Assembly: GCA_928212115.1 (NCBI GenBank)
Contig: CAKMRJ010005745.1
Location: forward strand, 222,124,244 to 222,188,243
Direction of reading: 5' to 3'
Source of the DNA: Lactuca virosa
Lineage: Eukaryota; Streptophyta; Magnoliopsida; Asterales; Asteraceae
DNA: 64,000 nt
Position numbers and translations under genes: made by a program. This document shows positions 1-11,300 of this stretch, in pieces (within the stretch, counting starts at the first letter, position 1; the number at the start of each line of letters is the position of its first letter). The notes under the pieces were generated by a model. That model worked only from the letters and a program-made list of their open reading frames with translations, had not been told where the DNA came from and searched no databases.

Positions 1-522
1 GTTCTTCATTTTCACCATTTCTTCCACTAATTCACATTTACTCTCCGAGAATAACTCTCACTTTCTCTCTAGCAAGGACTTCTTCCAAGATTGTTCTTGA
101 ATGTTTTAGTAAGCATTTTTCCTTTAACTCCTAATGTTGCTATACCAATCTTGGACCTCTTACCCACATATTCATGTATTAATGTCCTTAGGACCATCAA
201 ATCTCCAAGTTTCTTTCAAGTGTTCTTGACTTGGAACTCCTCACCCACAACCTTCCACTCATCAAGGAAAACACATAAGGTGAGTTCATACCCCTACATT
301 TTTCAAAACCTTTTCTATGTTGTAGGGGGGGGGGGGGGGGGCGGGATACAAGTAACACACAAGAAAATTTACGTTAAAACACAAACATTTAAATACGTTA
401 TTTTTACAAAAAGTGTTAAATACGTGAGACGACTTTACTACCAACCTCGTATATTTTTACATACAACGTTTTGATAAGAACGTAAAGATATGAAAAACGG
501 TTACAAAGTACACTACATTATT

Positions 523-578
<56 letters not shown>
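1..578 (+). mobile_element. LTR fragment, Ty3/gypsy (middle part)
   Basis: Bases 1-578 repeat bases 2034-2610 in the same orientation at high identity, so this is a second, truncated copy of the LTR that starts at 1106. It contains a GGTGAGTTCATA motif (279-290), a G homopolymer near 326-342 and a terminal (TA)n. The left part lies outside the window. The copy stops at the TA tract and lacks the GGGGGTGTGACA end seen in intact relatives. No coding function: the open frames here are low-complexity. Confidence 0.75.

Positions 579-579
<1 letters not shown>
525..579. repeat. (TA)n microsatellite
   Basis: Uninterrupted TA dinucleotide tract that forms the junction between the LTR fragment on the left and the minus-strand protease fragment on the right. 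Confidence 0.95.
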
Positions 580-1105
580 CTATCAGGAAAATCCGTCACA
601 AAGGGTACCCTGCTCAACTCCGTCGTGGCCTCGACCCTTGTGTAAGAAACACAAGCTAAGAACCCAAAACAAACCTACTGCAGGTACCTCCTAGCCCTCG
701 CAGCTGAACGAAGAGTTAGCCCATGCGAAGCCTCTTGCCAGAAATAACGAGTTCTCCCCCACTTGGGGTTCAAACTCTCACCAGATGCTGCTCGCAATCA
801 ATCACGGCCCCATTGGGGCCCAACCAATCCATCCCGACGATAACCTTCGATCCTCACAACGGGATCGGCACCAAATCAGTAGAGAACCTCTCTCTAAACA
901 TGTTCAAGACACACCCACGGAAAACCCTCGCAGCACTCACGATACGGTCTTCCGCAATCTCCACCTCCAAGGGAAAATCCAAGGTCCCTGGAGCATCTCG
1001 AAACTTCTTGCTGAGCGCAAGGGATACGAAAGATCGGGTATCCCCCGAATCAAACGTAACATGAGCAGACAAACCATTGACAAAAAAGGTCCCTATATAA
1101 CATCA
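580..1105 (-). pseudogene. Ty3/gypsy retropepsin and protease-RT linker fragment
   Basis: Read on the minus strand, this starts with FFVNGLSAHVTFDSG, where DSG is the aspartic protease active-site triad. It continues with VIVGMDWLGPNGAVIDC, the conserved C-terminal part of plant Ty3 proteases, then GFLAC...TRVE and FPD, which lead into reverse transcriptase. At least three in-frame stops interrupt it, two of them in CGA to TGA contexts as expected from methyl-CpG decay. It is cut at both ends by plus-strand LTRs. Its gag partner is at 15975-17563, so both belong to one minus-strand element. Confidence 0.85.
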
Positions 1106-1224
1106 TGTGACAACTGTCACATTTGGTCAAGCAAAGTCAAACAAAGTCAACCAAGTCAACACAACTAGCATTAAGATTTCAAGGCAAAAGCAAGGTTTTC
1201 TATTGTACAAATATCAATTACAAT

Positions 1225-1226
<2 letters not shown>

Positions 1227-1308
<82 letters not shown>
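1227..1308. repeat. (TA)n microsatellite inside LTR
   Basis: About 40 TA units followed by CTCTCTATCTCAAATCTCTC repeats. Open frames across it encode only (IY)n and are not genes. Confidence 0.95.
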
Positions 1309-1311
<3 letters not shown>

Positions 1312-1394
1312 TTAAACTCTCTCTATCTCAAATCTCTCCCAAATCTATCTCTCTATATATCTCAAATCTCTCCCAAATCTCCCTTTATAATAAA

Positions 1395-1735
1395 AAATAA
1401 CACTTCTCACCCCGGAACACTTCTCACCTCGGAACCTCCTGATCTCGGAGCCTTCTGACTTTGGAACCCTCTCTTGCTATTCCGGAAACCCTCCTGACTT
1501 AGGACCATCTCAAAATCGGAGTCCTTCACATTTCGGAAGGTTGCACTCCGGAAATGGCTAACTTCGGAAGATCAGGCGACTCCGGAAGATTTCGCACCAG
1601 ACAATCTTGCGGTCTCGGAAGCCTCGTAGTCCCGGAGGGATGCCCACTCCGGACCAGCTGACTGACTCCGGACCCCTCGCCACTCCGGACCCCTCGCCAC
1701 TTCGGACTCCACTCCGGAATTTTGGCCATTTCGGA
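1395..1735. repeat. TCCGGA/TTCGGA motif array in LTR U3
   Basis: The octamer-like motifs ACTCCGGA, CTTCGGAC and CCCGGAGG recur more than a dozen times at irregular 10-30 bp spacing. The core TCCGGA is self-complementary. The array lies upstream of the presumed TATA box, the position where the other LTRs here carry different palindrome arrays. Confidence 0.8.
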
Positions 1736-2556
1736 CTTTTCTTCGTTTTAAGGGATTTTGATGTCGGGATTTCCATCAAACTCATATTTCTCACATCTTA
1801 GACCCTCTAAACTCATATTTTAAGCACATCTTGAAGCTTTATTATATAAAACACACATTTACTTAAAATAACATCTAAAGATCATTAAGATATTTTATAG
1901 CAAGTGGGTCTTCATCTTTTCCATGACACCATTATGTCACATGTCAAAACCTCATTGGTCATTCCTTGTCCTCCTCATAACTCCTCCCATCCACTTGCTT
2001 CACTCTTTCCTTATAACCCACGATTCACCAATTGTTCTTCATTTTCACCATTTCTTCCACTAATTCACATTTACTCTCCGAGAATAACTCTCACTTTCTC
2101 TCTAGCAAGGACTTCTTCCAAGATTGTTCTTGAATCTTTTGGTAACCATTTTTCCTTCAACTCCTAATGTTGCTATACTATTCTTGGACCTCTTACCCAC
2201 ATATTCATGTATTAATGTCCTTAGGACCATCAAATCTCCAAGTTTCTTTCAAGTGTTCTTGACTTGGAACTCCTAACCCACAACCTTCCACTCATCAAGG
2301 AAAACACATAAGGTGAGTTCATACCCCTGCATTTTTCAAGACCTTTTCTATGTTTTTTTTTTGGGGGGGGGGGGGGGGTAATACAAGTTACACACAAGAA
2401 AATTTACGTCAAAACACAAACATTCAAATACGTTATTTTTACGAAAAGTGTTAAATACGTGAAATGGCTTTACTACCAACCTCGTATATTTTTACATACA
2501 ACGTTTTGATAACAACGTAAAGATATGAAAAACGGTTATAAAATACACTACATTAT

Positions 2557-2575
2557 TCTTATATATATATATATA

Positions 2576-2632
<57 letters not shown>
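2557..2632. repeat. (TA)n(GA)n microsatellite at left end of the Mutator-like element
   Basis: A TA tract with one interruption passes into GA repeats. A mirror-image (CT)n(TA)n tract lies at 14947-15008 on the far side of the insertion, so the inserted DNA is bracketed by matching microsatellite. Confidence 0.9.
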
Positions 2633-3427
2633 GAGATCAAGAACGAAGGGAAGTTTATGTGCGAAGGGTGAGAAGGTATGTGGTTCCTTAAAAATATTAG
2701 AATCAATTGTTATAACACATATATGGCAATTATTATTAATTTAAAAGATGAAATAAGATAATTACGTTACAATTATATGTCATTTAATAAAGTTCATATC
2801 TCGTATCCCATTTATATCACACCTCTTCATTTATTCCTTGCCCTAATTTCCGCCCCAAAAAGTAGCCATCAGATTAGAGATTGAATTTGAAAAGGCAATC
2901 ATATTTTACAAGATATTTCGATGTAATCAAATTCAACGTTATTTCAATTTCTGCTTGAAGGGTTCATAACGAGCTTCATCAACTATTTAGGATATCAACC
3001 ACGCATTGGATGTTTCTCTTCCCAGCCATAATTTTCGCCCAAAAAAAACCCTTCAGGATGAAAATTGAGAAACAATAATCGATGGTTTTTAATTGGAGAT
3101 TGGATATGATTAAATTCAAGATATTGGGTATAATCAAATTATTGTTTATGTGCTACGAGCTTTAATTTCTGCTGGAAGGGTCCATAACGAGCATCATAAT
3201 TTCGGGATGGAAATTGATAAAGAAGAATCGATGGTTTTTAATTGGAGATTGGATATGATTAAATTCAAGATATTCTACTACGGATTTTTCTGGTATAATG
3301 GTTCTATAAAGATTCATTGGCTTGATAAGCTACATAAAGAGTTTCTAGTCGGAGGGTTCATACCGAAATTTAGCAATCAACCACAATTTCATCTGTGTTT
3401 TGCTCTGGAGTTAGAAATTTTAGACTT
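2633..3427. other. Left end of the Mutator-like element; non-coding with partial tandem duplication
   Basis: I see no gene here. A segment with TCGATGGTTTTTAATTGGAG followed by ATTAAATTCAAGATATT occurs at about 3079-3123 and again at about 3229-3273. A second pair (AATTTCTGCT.GAAGGGT.CATAACGAGC) occurs at about 2947 and 3164, so about 150-210 bp was duplicated. It probably holds the terminal region and the promoter of the downstream protease gene. Confidence 0.6.
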
Positions 3428-6400
3428 ATGGAGTATCTAAGTGTATCAGAACCTCATCCAGACTCACTACGTAAGTAATTTTTGATAATCTTCTTGGTTT
3501 TCATTTATGGTGATTCAGGACAGTAGTGATTGATAAAATGTTGTTGGTGTGTTTTTAGTCTGGAACTGACATTATTTATTCAAGTTTTACACCTTTTGTT
3601 CTTAATGATATTAGTTGTTGAAGTGGTTTAGTGCTTCAAGTGTTGTTACTGTTTATGGTGGTAACTTTAGAGTAGTAACAAAAACTAGGTAACAGAATAA
3701 TTATGTTAGGAGAAATGATTCAGGTGTTACCAGTACTTTTCTGTCAAATGAATCGTAATAAATATGCTTCTGTTTAAGGCTTTGTATTATTGTTAATTTA
3801 TTATTTATAATTTTTATTCTATCTCAATCAACAGGGAAACAGAGCGAACACACTACAGTCATTAACAACAAAGACATTTCCATCAATAATGATATGGAAT
3901 CCAATCTATCAAAATCAAGTATAAACCAATGATCATAAATCATTATTTAATGTTTTCTTATATTTATTTTTATGTTTTAATAATATGTATATGAGGATGG
4001 TTTTTTAGAACAAAGCAGGACAAAGTTTACATCAGATTTTTATTCTCGAAAGCGTCCAAATGATGATGATGATGATTTTGTAAACCCACCACCTGTTACA
4101 ATTCCGATACAAAAGATCGTGAAAAAGCAAACTAGAATGGCAAATCCAGGAAAAGTGGAAGATTCCTTAAGATATTTGAACACCAGGTTCCCTCCGGAAC
4201 ACATTACCAAAACCATGGCATTGCTGAACAATGATCAAAGAAAATGTGTAGAGTCTATTGGATTTGGATCCGCTTTTAATATACAATTAGAAAAACTGCC
4301 GCGTAGGATATGTTATTGGGTTGTCGACAACTACGACCCAAATACCAATTCGATTTGTGTAAAGGACAAGAGACTTGTTGTGACAAGGGAGAGGGTACAT
4401 GAGATATATGGGATTCCAATGGGTGACATACCAATGTCTAACCCTTGTAGAGCAAACTCTAGAAAGTTTGTCAAACTTTGGAAATCCCAATTTCCAAAAT
4501 CAGTCAAACGAATACGGCTAACACACGTTGTAGACATGATACAAAAGGACAAAAATGTTGGTCCCTTTTTTATTATGAATTTTCTTGTGTTGTTTGTATC
4601 TGTGATGATTGAGTATCCAACGATGGGGACTGTCAATCAAGGATTCTTGGAAAATATTCTGGATGATATGGATATCAAACAATTAGACTGGTGCGGATTT
4701 GTTGTAGCATGTTTGAAATCAAGTCGTATGATGTGGAGAAGATTGGACGATAAGTGCGTTTACAGTGGTCCCATTGTATTTCTTCTGGTAAACACATTTT
4801 CTGAAATGTATCAAAACATGATTAAAGATGCTTATATATGTATATTTTCTTCAATAACATATTCTTTTCAGTTGTTTTACCTTAGTTGCACAAAAGTTGA
4901 GGATGCCACAATTCAAAGTCCAACTGCTGGAATGATGTATTGGACAACAGACATGTTAGATAAGAGGGAGTTAGAAGAGTTGTCTAAAGGAGGTTTCGGA
5001 AATGTAATCATATCATCACAACACATGAGCATGAACCACACTAAACAAGGTATATTCTAGCATTTTCAAACTATTTGAATAGTACTAAGCATATAAATTA
5101 TACAAAACTTTAATTCACATACGGAAATTCCAAAACAGAAGATGGCGAGGACGATGACGCCGCTGGATCTGAACGAGATTGTAAATCTCATGCTGGTTTT
5201 ATTGAACATGTACTTCAACAAACATCACAAAGTGAAAATGATGCATATAACAACTTGAAGGTAATGAAACTATACATTTCAACAAATTTATGATGCGATT
5301 TTGTTTATTACTAATGTTAATCATGGTAAAATTCGTGATTTTAGTGCTTTATTTAGTACGCTAATTCACTAAATTTGTTCAATGTGCTATAACTTTTATA
5401 CACATTATACAATGTAAAACCATTATTTGTTTATTACTATTAAAGAACTTTAGTATATGTCACCTTATCGGGATTCGTGTGACTTTTGTGCTTTTACTGA
5501 TTCAATAGAAAACCAAATCGAAAATCAGTATTTCAGCACATTTGTTTTACCATTTCCTGCTATCACTTTTATAGCATTCTACTTATGCCATGCTTCTTTC
5601 CAGGATATTATGAGCGAAATTAACATCGAATTCAATGCATGCGACAATGCAATGCGAGCTATACAGAAGTTGTTGATGCAAGGTATAAAGAAGTTTCCAG
5701 ATTCTGTCGAACTGCGCATGTTAGTAACTAAAAGACATCACGATTTCAATCTGGCATGGCCAGATTTTTCAACATCTGTTGATTCTCATGATGGGACATT
5801 TTTCAATGGAGCCGCGACACCTGTTACGCCAGTCCGAGATAATACAGCTGAAACTAAAGTTGATCAGTTTACGGAAGATCAAATGGCAGATGAGCCACTT
5901 ATTGATGTTGTGTGTACACCTTTTACACAAATTCTTAATGCAGATGCTTTTGACAGGATGTTAGAATCGGCATTTGCCACCTCTACAAGGCTTTCAACTC
6001 CATCGGATCATGTCGAACCAAATATCAAAATTGATGATGTAAACGCGGTTCCTGTTACTATTGTGGCACCAAGACGGACATCAAGATTGGTGGTTAGTCC
6101 TGTTACTGTTGTGGCACCAAGACGGACAAGAAGATTGGTGCGACTAACCGAGAAACTTAGATCACCTTATTTTAATAGGGTCGTTGATCCAAACAAAGTT
6201 CTTAGACCAATCGAGGAGAGAGTGTCCGGTTGGATTTTCGCAGGGCTGGACGAGGAATGGTACATTTCTAAATCAATATATCCGTTCTACAGTAAATAAA
6301 GAATCACAGTAACTATATACTTATTGATGAAAACTAATTGTAATTTAGGGATCTTGTATTTGAATCAACTTTTGGAGATATCGGATATAGGGGAATTTTT

Positions 6401-7426
6401 GAGAGTATGATTCCTGGATCCAAAATCCATCTAACAATAATAGACATTTGGGCTACTCTTCTAAACTATCAGGAACTACGCAGAAATAAGAAGTCACCAG
6501 CAAGGATGTTTTTATCCTGCACACTTCTGGTAAAATTAATTTTTATGTCGTATACTTATTTTAAATGATCCAATAATCTACGCATTTTAATTCCAGAGCA
6601 ACTTCATACTGGATGAGGCGATTTGTATTGAGCAGCGATACAAAAGGTTTGTTGATCGCATGAATGAGCATATCGAAAAATTCAAACAATGCACAAGCTT
6701 CAAAGATGTGGACCTTGTAAGTCCTTTTCATTTATTCAATCAATTTACATTAACTAACTTGTTTTACACAAAACTATGTTCAACCAATTTTATTATGGAC
6801 ATCAGGTATTCTTCCCCGTGCTTGACAACGAACATTACTACCTTATTGTCTTTGATTTCATAAAATCCGAATGTGTAATCATAGACAACATTTACCGTGA
6901 AGAGTCGATTGAAGTGATTTATGGAAACGTGCCTAACGATCTGGTAACAAAATTTCATATTATTTAATTTAACCAGGATCATATATTATATTCTGATCAC
7001 CTATCATATTTATTCCAGAAAATATTGTTTACTCTGTACATTGATGCTTGGAATCATCCAAGAAGAAATTCAATGAAGAGTGCAATCATAGTTCGCTCGT
7101 CTATGGAATGGATGACAAAGGAAAACTACATAGACTGTGGGTTATTCCTTATGAAACACATGGAAACATATAAAGGTGGGGATCCGAATAAATGGATTGT
7201 GGGTTTGGAGCCTGAATTCGCAGACAGTGATGACCAACAGATACAGCTAAATGAATTGAGAAAGAAGTATGTTACAAAAATTTTGACATCAGATTTGAAC
7301 ATTATCAAACCATCTCTCAACAGAAAGTTAGCATCATACAATAAGTTGTCTGATGCGGAGAAGGAAAACTTGAACATTGAAGAACATCTCCAACGCATTG
7401 AGCTCAGAATCAGTTTGTTTTATTAG
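3428..7426 (+). CDS. Ulp1-like cysteine protease (peptidase C48), transposon-borne, nine exons
   Basis: Exons by GT-AG sites and open frame: 3428-3470, 3835-3918, 4009-5049, 5139-5260, 5604-6259, 6349-6529, 6597-6716, 6806-6943, 7019-7426. Together they give 2793 coding bases (930 codons plus stop), all phases match and no internal stop was found. Exon 1 ends C|GTAAGT. The N-terminal domain (about residues 50-380) looks like the unnamed domain typical of transposon-borne plant Ulp proteins (RRICYWVVDNYDP, VHEIYGIP). An acidic linker follows, then the C-terminal peptidase: His in DNEHYYLIVFD, Asp in VIIDN, Cys in YIDCGLFLMKHMET. The family cleaves SUMO-like conjugates; the substrate here is unknown. 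Residues 50-70 before the stop are lysine-rich. Oddities: a duplicated PVT.VAPRRT..LV segment in the linker, and WMTKENYIDC where I recall related proteins having Gln for Met. A small intron inside exon 3 near 4807-4871 cannot be excluded. Confidence 0.85.
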
Positions 7427-8353
7427 ATTCACATTAAGCTTTGAACCATGTCTTATGCTATTTTTACTTTTGTTTTGTTTTTTGGTGTGACAATAATATT
7501 ATTTACGTTTGTCTTGTCTGTTTTTAAGTGACCAATCTTCCATTATTATAGTTTTTATTAATTTATGATGTGTGTTTGATATTTACCACAATTTACCTTT
7601 TCTATACCATTTACGCATTTTTTTACTATCAATTTTGAAACAAAGTTACAATGATTTTGTTATTAAATGCAATTTTGATTATTCATCACACTTACATTTG
7701 ACTATTCATGACACTTACATTTCACTATTCATGACACTTACACTGTCACCGATTACAAATAACAAAAATTTAATTGCAGGAATTCTTCTTATCACTAACT
7801 TTAAGCCATCATGACAGTTAAAACTGCTTTTCATATTTTATCGCAATTACCCCTTCCAATCACATTCTGCAATCTAGGTCTAGGTATGACTCACCTGCAT
7901 TAATAACATAAAATTAAATCATGTGATTCAGGTTGATTCATTCCACTACAAATAAGTCCTTTATTTTGAGTTTTATTACTAACACTCTATTTTATCATTC
8001 AAGTGAATACCATCTTACTACATCGACCTAGTGACATCTTCATTTTACTCAATTTTGACCATTCACTTTAAGCGTTCATGACAGTCAATCACTTTTTCTA
8101 ATTCATGTCATTTAACTACATATGCGAACTAAACTAATGCTCCATGTAGTTATGGCATCACTTATCATGTATGCTTTCGAGCGACCACAACATTTGATTC
8201 AGACATAGATACTAATATCTTAAAAATAAAAACCCTCTAACTCTCTGCATTAAAAATAAAACGCTTCTAAATGTTAAACTCAAAGATTCACGTTAACTCG
8301 TAAAATAACATCGTTATCTTGAATACTTAATAATTAAGAAGAAAAAAACCAAA
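7427..8353. other. Intergenic region between convergent protease and transposase genes
   Basis: No gene seen. Most of it (7684-8220) is one arm of a large inverted repeat described separately. The rest is AT-rich and must contain the 3' ends of both convergent transcripts. Confidence 0.7.
7684..8220 (+). repeat. Large inverted repeat, left copy (about 535 bp)
   Basis: The reverse complement of this segment is at 12971-13507 with only scattered differences, for example the shared block with CACCGATTACAAATAAC and AATTTAATTGCAGGAATTC. The two arms flank the transposase gene. The left end contains short direct repeats of ACTATTCATGACACTTACA. Confidence 0.9.
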
Positions 8354-11300
8354 CTATTTAGAAGCAGAGTCATTTGCTTTTTTCTTGCAAGTGCGAGCAT
8401 TATGATCAACATACTCCCCGCATCGTCCACATTTTCTAGAACCCTTTTTAGCCTTCAAAATCGCCATCTCTTTTTCTCCTATCATCATTTTCTTAACCGG
8501 CCCGCTACCTTTGTTTCTAATTCCTTCTGGAATTTTTACTTTTACTTCATCTCGCTTCTCGACACCAAACACCGTTTCAATGAATCCTCTGTTCGTCATG
8601 GGTTGTACACTTCTTGTATCTTCATCAACTTCTTGAGTCATCTCCCTTAGTTTCTCTCGATACAACTTCAACTTTTCCATATCAGAAACTAGCCGATCAA
8701 CACAATAGTCAACCGAATAGTATATGTCCCGGATCATTGATTTAAAGTCATCATTTGCATCATTTTTAGGAGACTGACACATATTATACCCACTTGATGG
8801 CCTCGATACCACATCCTTTGTCCATCTTCTTGAAACATATTTTCTAGGGAAATGTTCCACTCCTGACATCCTTAATACATAAAAGCAGTGTCTACATAGG
8901 CACCCAGTTAATTCAAAGCGTAAACAAGAGCAAGTAACTGTGCAATCAGATTTCATGAATGAAACCTGTCAATATAACAAAGTATTAATATTCGTTTTGT
9001 TTAAAACAGTTTCTAGATACAACCAAGTACAATTTACATACCTCAAAATCATCAAAATGCTTAACGTCTTTGTCGGTATCTTTGATGCTGAATTTATTAA
9101 TTTCGTCATATTCTTCGACTTTAATTGAGTAACATGTAAGCATGGATGCCATTATCTCCTTTTGGATTTCAAAGAACACAGTTCGTGTAAATGTCTCAGA
9201 TGCCTCCTCTTCAATCAACAATTTAGTTTTAATATCAGGATTCGTGTAGCGGGAGTCGTGATTGTTTTTACGTTGAACACAACGTTGTGCTTCCATTGCC
9301 GTTTCAAAATGACCGAGAAACTCAATTAAATGCAAATCTGTATTTGTCATCAACCCGTAGAAATAATTTTCACCTTCACATCTTGATGTCGTTCGCATTA
9401 ACCCTGACAAGTGGCAATCCTTGAAATAGGCAGGATTCCATTTATCACGAATTGCAAACATATCTTTAAACCATTTGTTATCATTTAACTCATACTCATC
9501 CATTATCCCTTGCCATTCTATTTCAAACTCGCTTGTATTGATTCGTTCATTTCATATAACATCGTTTAATCGTTTCAAAACCCTCGTCTTTGACATATGG
9601 GAACCCAACTAAAAAATCAATGGGTAATCATCATTAGTTTTTCTGATAAAAATTGAATCATTTCATTTATAAGTACCAACTTACACTTCCAACTTCCAAG
9701 TACAATGTGATTCCAACTGAATTGAGTTATGGCTAGTGATTCAAGTACCAGCACTTAAGTGCTTCATCCAAAACATGATTCAATCAAACTAACTTACAAT
9801 CCCAAAGCAAAATGTGATTCCAACTTAATTGAGTTACGCCTAGTGACTCAAGCACCGTCACTTAAGTGCTTCATGCAACACATGATTCAATCACATCTAC
9901 ATTAATAATCCCATATCTACATATGATTTTAAGTGATGCTTCAACTAAGTATTTTTTCGTAACAGGTGCTTCAATACAAAAAATTGAATCACTTCATTTA
10001 TATATACTAACTTACACTGCCAAGTGCAATGTGATTCCAGCTGAATTGAGTTATGCCTAGTGATTCACGTACGACACTTAAGTGCTTCATGCAAAACATG
10101 ATTCAGTCACATCTACCTTAATATTCCTATATGTATATATGATTATACATGATGCTTCAACTAAGTACTAATTTTGTAACAGACGCTTCAATAGAAAAAA
10201 ATGAATCACTTCATTTATACATACTAATTTACGTGCTTCATGTAACACATTATTCGATTACACTAACTTAATATTCCTATATGTACATACGATTTTAAGT
10301 GATGCTTCAACTAAGTTTGTTTGGTAACAGGTGCTTCAATAGAGTTGAGTTCCAAGCAGAACGTGATTCTAACAGAAATGAGTTATGCCTAGTGATTCAA
10401 GTATCCAATACTTAAGTGCTTCATCCAAAACATGATTCAGTCACACTAACTTAATATTCCTATATGTACGTACGATTTTAACTGATGCTTCAACTAAGTT
10501 TGTTTGGTAACAGGTGCTTCAATAGAGTTGAGTTCCAAGCAGAACGTGATTCTAACAGAAATGAGTTATGCCTAGTGATTCAAGTATCCAATACTTAAGT
10601 GCTTCATCCAAAACATGATTCAGTCACACTAACTTAATATTCCTATATGTACGTACGATTTTAACTGATGCTTCAACAAAGTTTGTTTGGTAACAAGCGC
10701 TTCAATACAAAAACTTAATCTTTTCATTTATATATATATTACCTTACACTTCCAATCAAAATGTGCTTCTAACAGAATTGAGTTCTGCCTAGTGATTCAA
10801 TTACCAGCACTTAAGTGCTTCATCCAAAACATGATTCAGTCACACTAACTTAATATTCCTATATGTACACACGATTTTAACTGATGCTTCAACAACTCTT
10901 GTTTGGTAACAGGTGCTTCAATAGTGAAAATTGAACCATTTCATTTACATATAATAACTTACACTTCCAAGCAAAATGTGATTCCAACTGAATTGAGTTC
11001 TGCCCAGTGATTCAAGTACCATCACTTAATTGCTTCATGCAAAACATGATTCAGTCACATCTACCTTAATATTTCTATATATACATACGATTTTACGTGA
11101 TGCTTCAAATAAGTTTCTATTGGTAACAGGTGATTCAGTTCTATTGGTAACAGTTGATTCACATCTACCTTAATATCTTTGCGATTCAACACAACAAACT
11201 TTCACTTCCAAGATACATGTGATTCCAACTGAATTGAGTACCAGAACTAAAGTGCTTCATGCAAAACGTGATTCAGTTTAACTAACTTAATATTCTTCAA

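Larger units (their letters stand above)
1106..2610 (+). mobile_element. Ty3 LTR, 5' part, split by a Mutator-like element
   Basis: The LTR starts TGTGACAACTG at 1106, and its end, GGGGGTGTGACA, is at 15974. The 5 bp before it (CATCA, 1101-1105) and the 5 bp after 15974 (GATCA) differ at one base, consistent with an aged target-site duplication. Features in order: (TA)n at 1227-1308, an array of CTCCGGA-like motifs (about 1395-1735), a possible TATA box (TTATATAAAA, near 1841), GGTGAGTTCATA (2312-2323), a T then G homopolymer (about 2355-2378) and a (TA)n at which the insertion occurred. No internal region or partner LTR of this copy is visible, so it may be a solo LTR. Confidence 0.75.

Noticed and set aside
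1107..1458. Open frames rich in (IY)n, also near 14274-14480 and 40778-41056
   Set aside because: They are produced by (TA)n microsatellites; no start context, no conserved protein.
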